A stretch of 5,935 bases of DNA from Gammaproteobacteria bacterium (GTDB lineage Bacteria > Pseudomonadota > Gammaproteobacteria > Tenderiales > Tenderiaceae), in the NCBI GenBank assembly GCA_027001525.1, contig JALTMR010000199.1, forward strand, positions 1 through 5,935, given 5' to 3'. The translations under genes and the position numbers were made by a program. The notes under the pieces were generated by a model. That model worked only from the letters and a program-made list of their open reading frames with translations. It was not told where the DNA came from and searched no databases. This document shows, piece after piece, positions 5,321 to 5,935 of this stretch. Every line of letters starts with the position of its first letter. Positions within the stretch are counted from its first letter, which is position 1.

Positions 5321-5935
5321 TTAGCGTTTGTACCCTGTCACCATAATGAACGGGCTGGGTGGGGCCATCTGTTCCGATTTGATATCGACGAAGCCAACCT
5401 CGGCCAGAATCGCCTCCATTTCGGTGGTGGAGTAGGACGAACCCCCCACGGTGTTGATGATCTGGTTGACGCCAATGAGCGCCGCCAGTTCCGGCCCCTT
5501 TTTGTCGGCGTGCAGCAGCTGCTCCTGAATCATGATGACGCCGTCGCTGTTCATGGAGTCGTAACACTTTTTCAGCAGCTTTTTTATGTTCTCCGGTGAC
5601 TCCTGGTTGGTCATGGAGGAGAGCAGCATGGCGTCATTTTCGCTGCCGAGGTCGTCGGTGTTGTAGTCGCCGGGGCGAAGTTCAACGCGGTCGTTCATGT
5701 CGTACATATCGACGATCTCCTGGGCGATTTTCAGGTTCTGTGCCCTGTCCATGGCCACGGCGTTGAGGCCGTCATATTTCTCGCAGAATTTAACAGCGAA
5801 GGTCGAGGGGCCACAGCCCACGTCCATGAGCATCTTCTTGCCGCTCAGGTCGATCATGCTGGTCAATACATCGGACTGGGAGAGGGCGCGGTTGTGCATG
5901 CCCATCATGTAGTTTCGTGTCTCTTCGTCGGAGTA
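5321..5935 (-). CDS. SAM-dependent methyltransferase, O-methyltransferase family 2-like, C-terminal part
   Basis: The gene runs off the right edge: the frame stays open upstream of the ATG at 5908 with YSDEETRNY, so that ATG is probably internal. About 204 residues are visible and contain the Rossmann-type domain. The SAM motif I is LMDVGCGPSTFAVKF (visible residues 36-50), the acidic residue ending strand 2 is in AMDRA (61-65), and RPGDY (87-91) gives the next motif. The pattern MNSDGVIMIQEQLL, followed by a GGSSYSTTEMEAILAEVGF segment, matches the C-terminal half of PF00891 O-methyltransferases (hydroxyneurosporene and acetylserotonin types). At the place of the catalytic HDW the protein reads SSMTNQES, so the usual general-base His seems to be Asn110. 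Family members generally have an N-terminal dimerisation domain, which would lie outside the window. Substrate unknown. Confidence 0.82.
   Translation of the reverse strand, partial: YSDEETRNYMMGMHNRALSQSDVLTSMIDLSGKKMLMDVGCGPSTFAVKFCEKYDGLNAVAMDRAQNLKIAQEIVDMYDMNDRVELRPGDYNTDDLGSENDAMLLSSMTNQESPENIKKLLKKCYDSMNSDGVIMIQEQLLHADKKGPELAALIGVNQIINTVGGSSYSTTEMEAILAEVGFVDIKSEQMAPPSPFIMVTGYKR

Noticed and set aside
5321..5908. Methyltransferase as a complete gene starting at the ATG at 5908
   Set aside because: The frame is open to the window edge with family-like residues, there is no clear ribosome binding site, and the N-terminal dimerisation domain would be missing.

Overview
The window looks like chromosomal DNA of a gammaproteobacterium, most likely a marine one from the Pseudomonas/Cellvibrionales side of the class. 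This is inferred from four things: the ubiK-comM-glnK-amt neighbourhood (I recall a similar order near comM in Pseudomonas), an E. coli-like GlnK, an ammonium transporter whose N-terminus resembles the marine Amt subtype, and moderately GC-rich DNA. I see no mobile element, tRNA, rRNA or CRISPR array.

Layout from left to right. Positions 1-830 (minus strand) hold a two-gene ABC transporter of the FetAB (YbbL/YbbM) type: the ATPase is complete and the permease runs off the left edge. The 96-bp gap between them contains a long imperfect inverted repeat. Positions 860-2555 (minus strand) hold the glnK-amtB operon for ammonium uptake, ending in a clear intrinsic terminator. Upstream of glnK lie a textbook sigma-54 -24/-12 promoter and a near-consensus NtrC site, with a weaker second site one 32-bp step away.

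On the plus strand follow ubiK (ubiquinone biosynthesis accessory factor), comM (AAA+ branch-migration helicase for natural transformation) and a small exported FliL-domain protein with an octaglycine stretch. A strong bidirectional hairpin terminator at 5265-5305 separates these from a convergent minus-strand SAM methyltransferase of the plant-type O-methyltransferase family, cut by the right edge.

Functionally, glnK-amtB is a nitrogen-responsive unit: NtrC and sigma-54 would switch it on under nitrogen limitation and GlnK would gate the channel. ubiK, comM and the FliL-like gene are probably neighbours rather than one pathway. I found no clearly new multi-gene system. The most unusual points are the FliL-domain protein outside any flagellar cluster, the methyltransferase lacking the family's catalytic His, and the FetA-like ATPase lacking the Q-loop glutamine.
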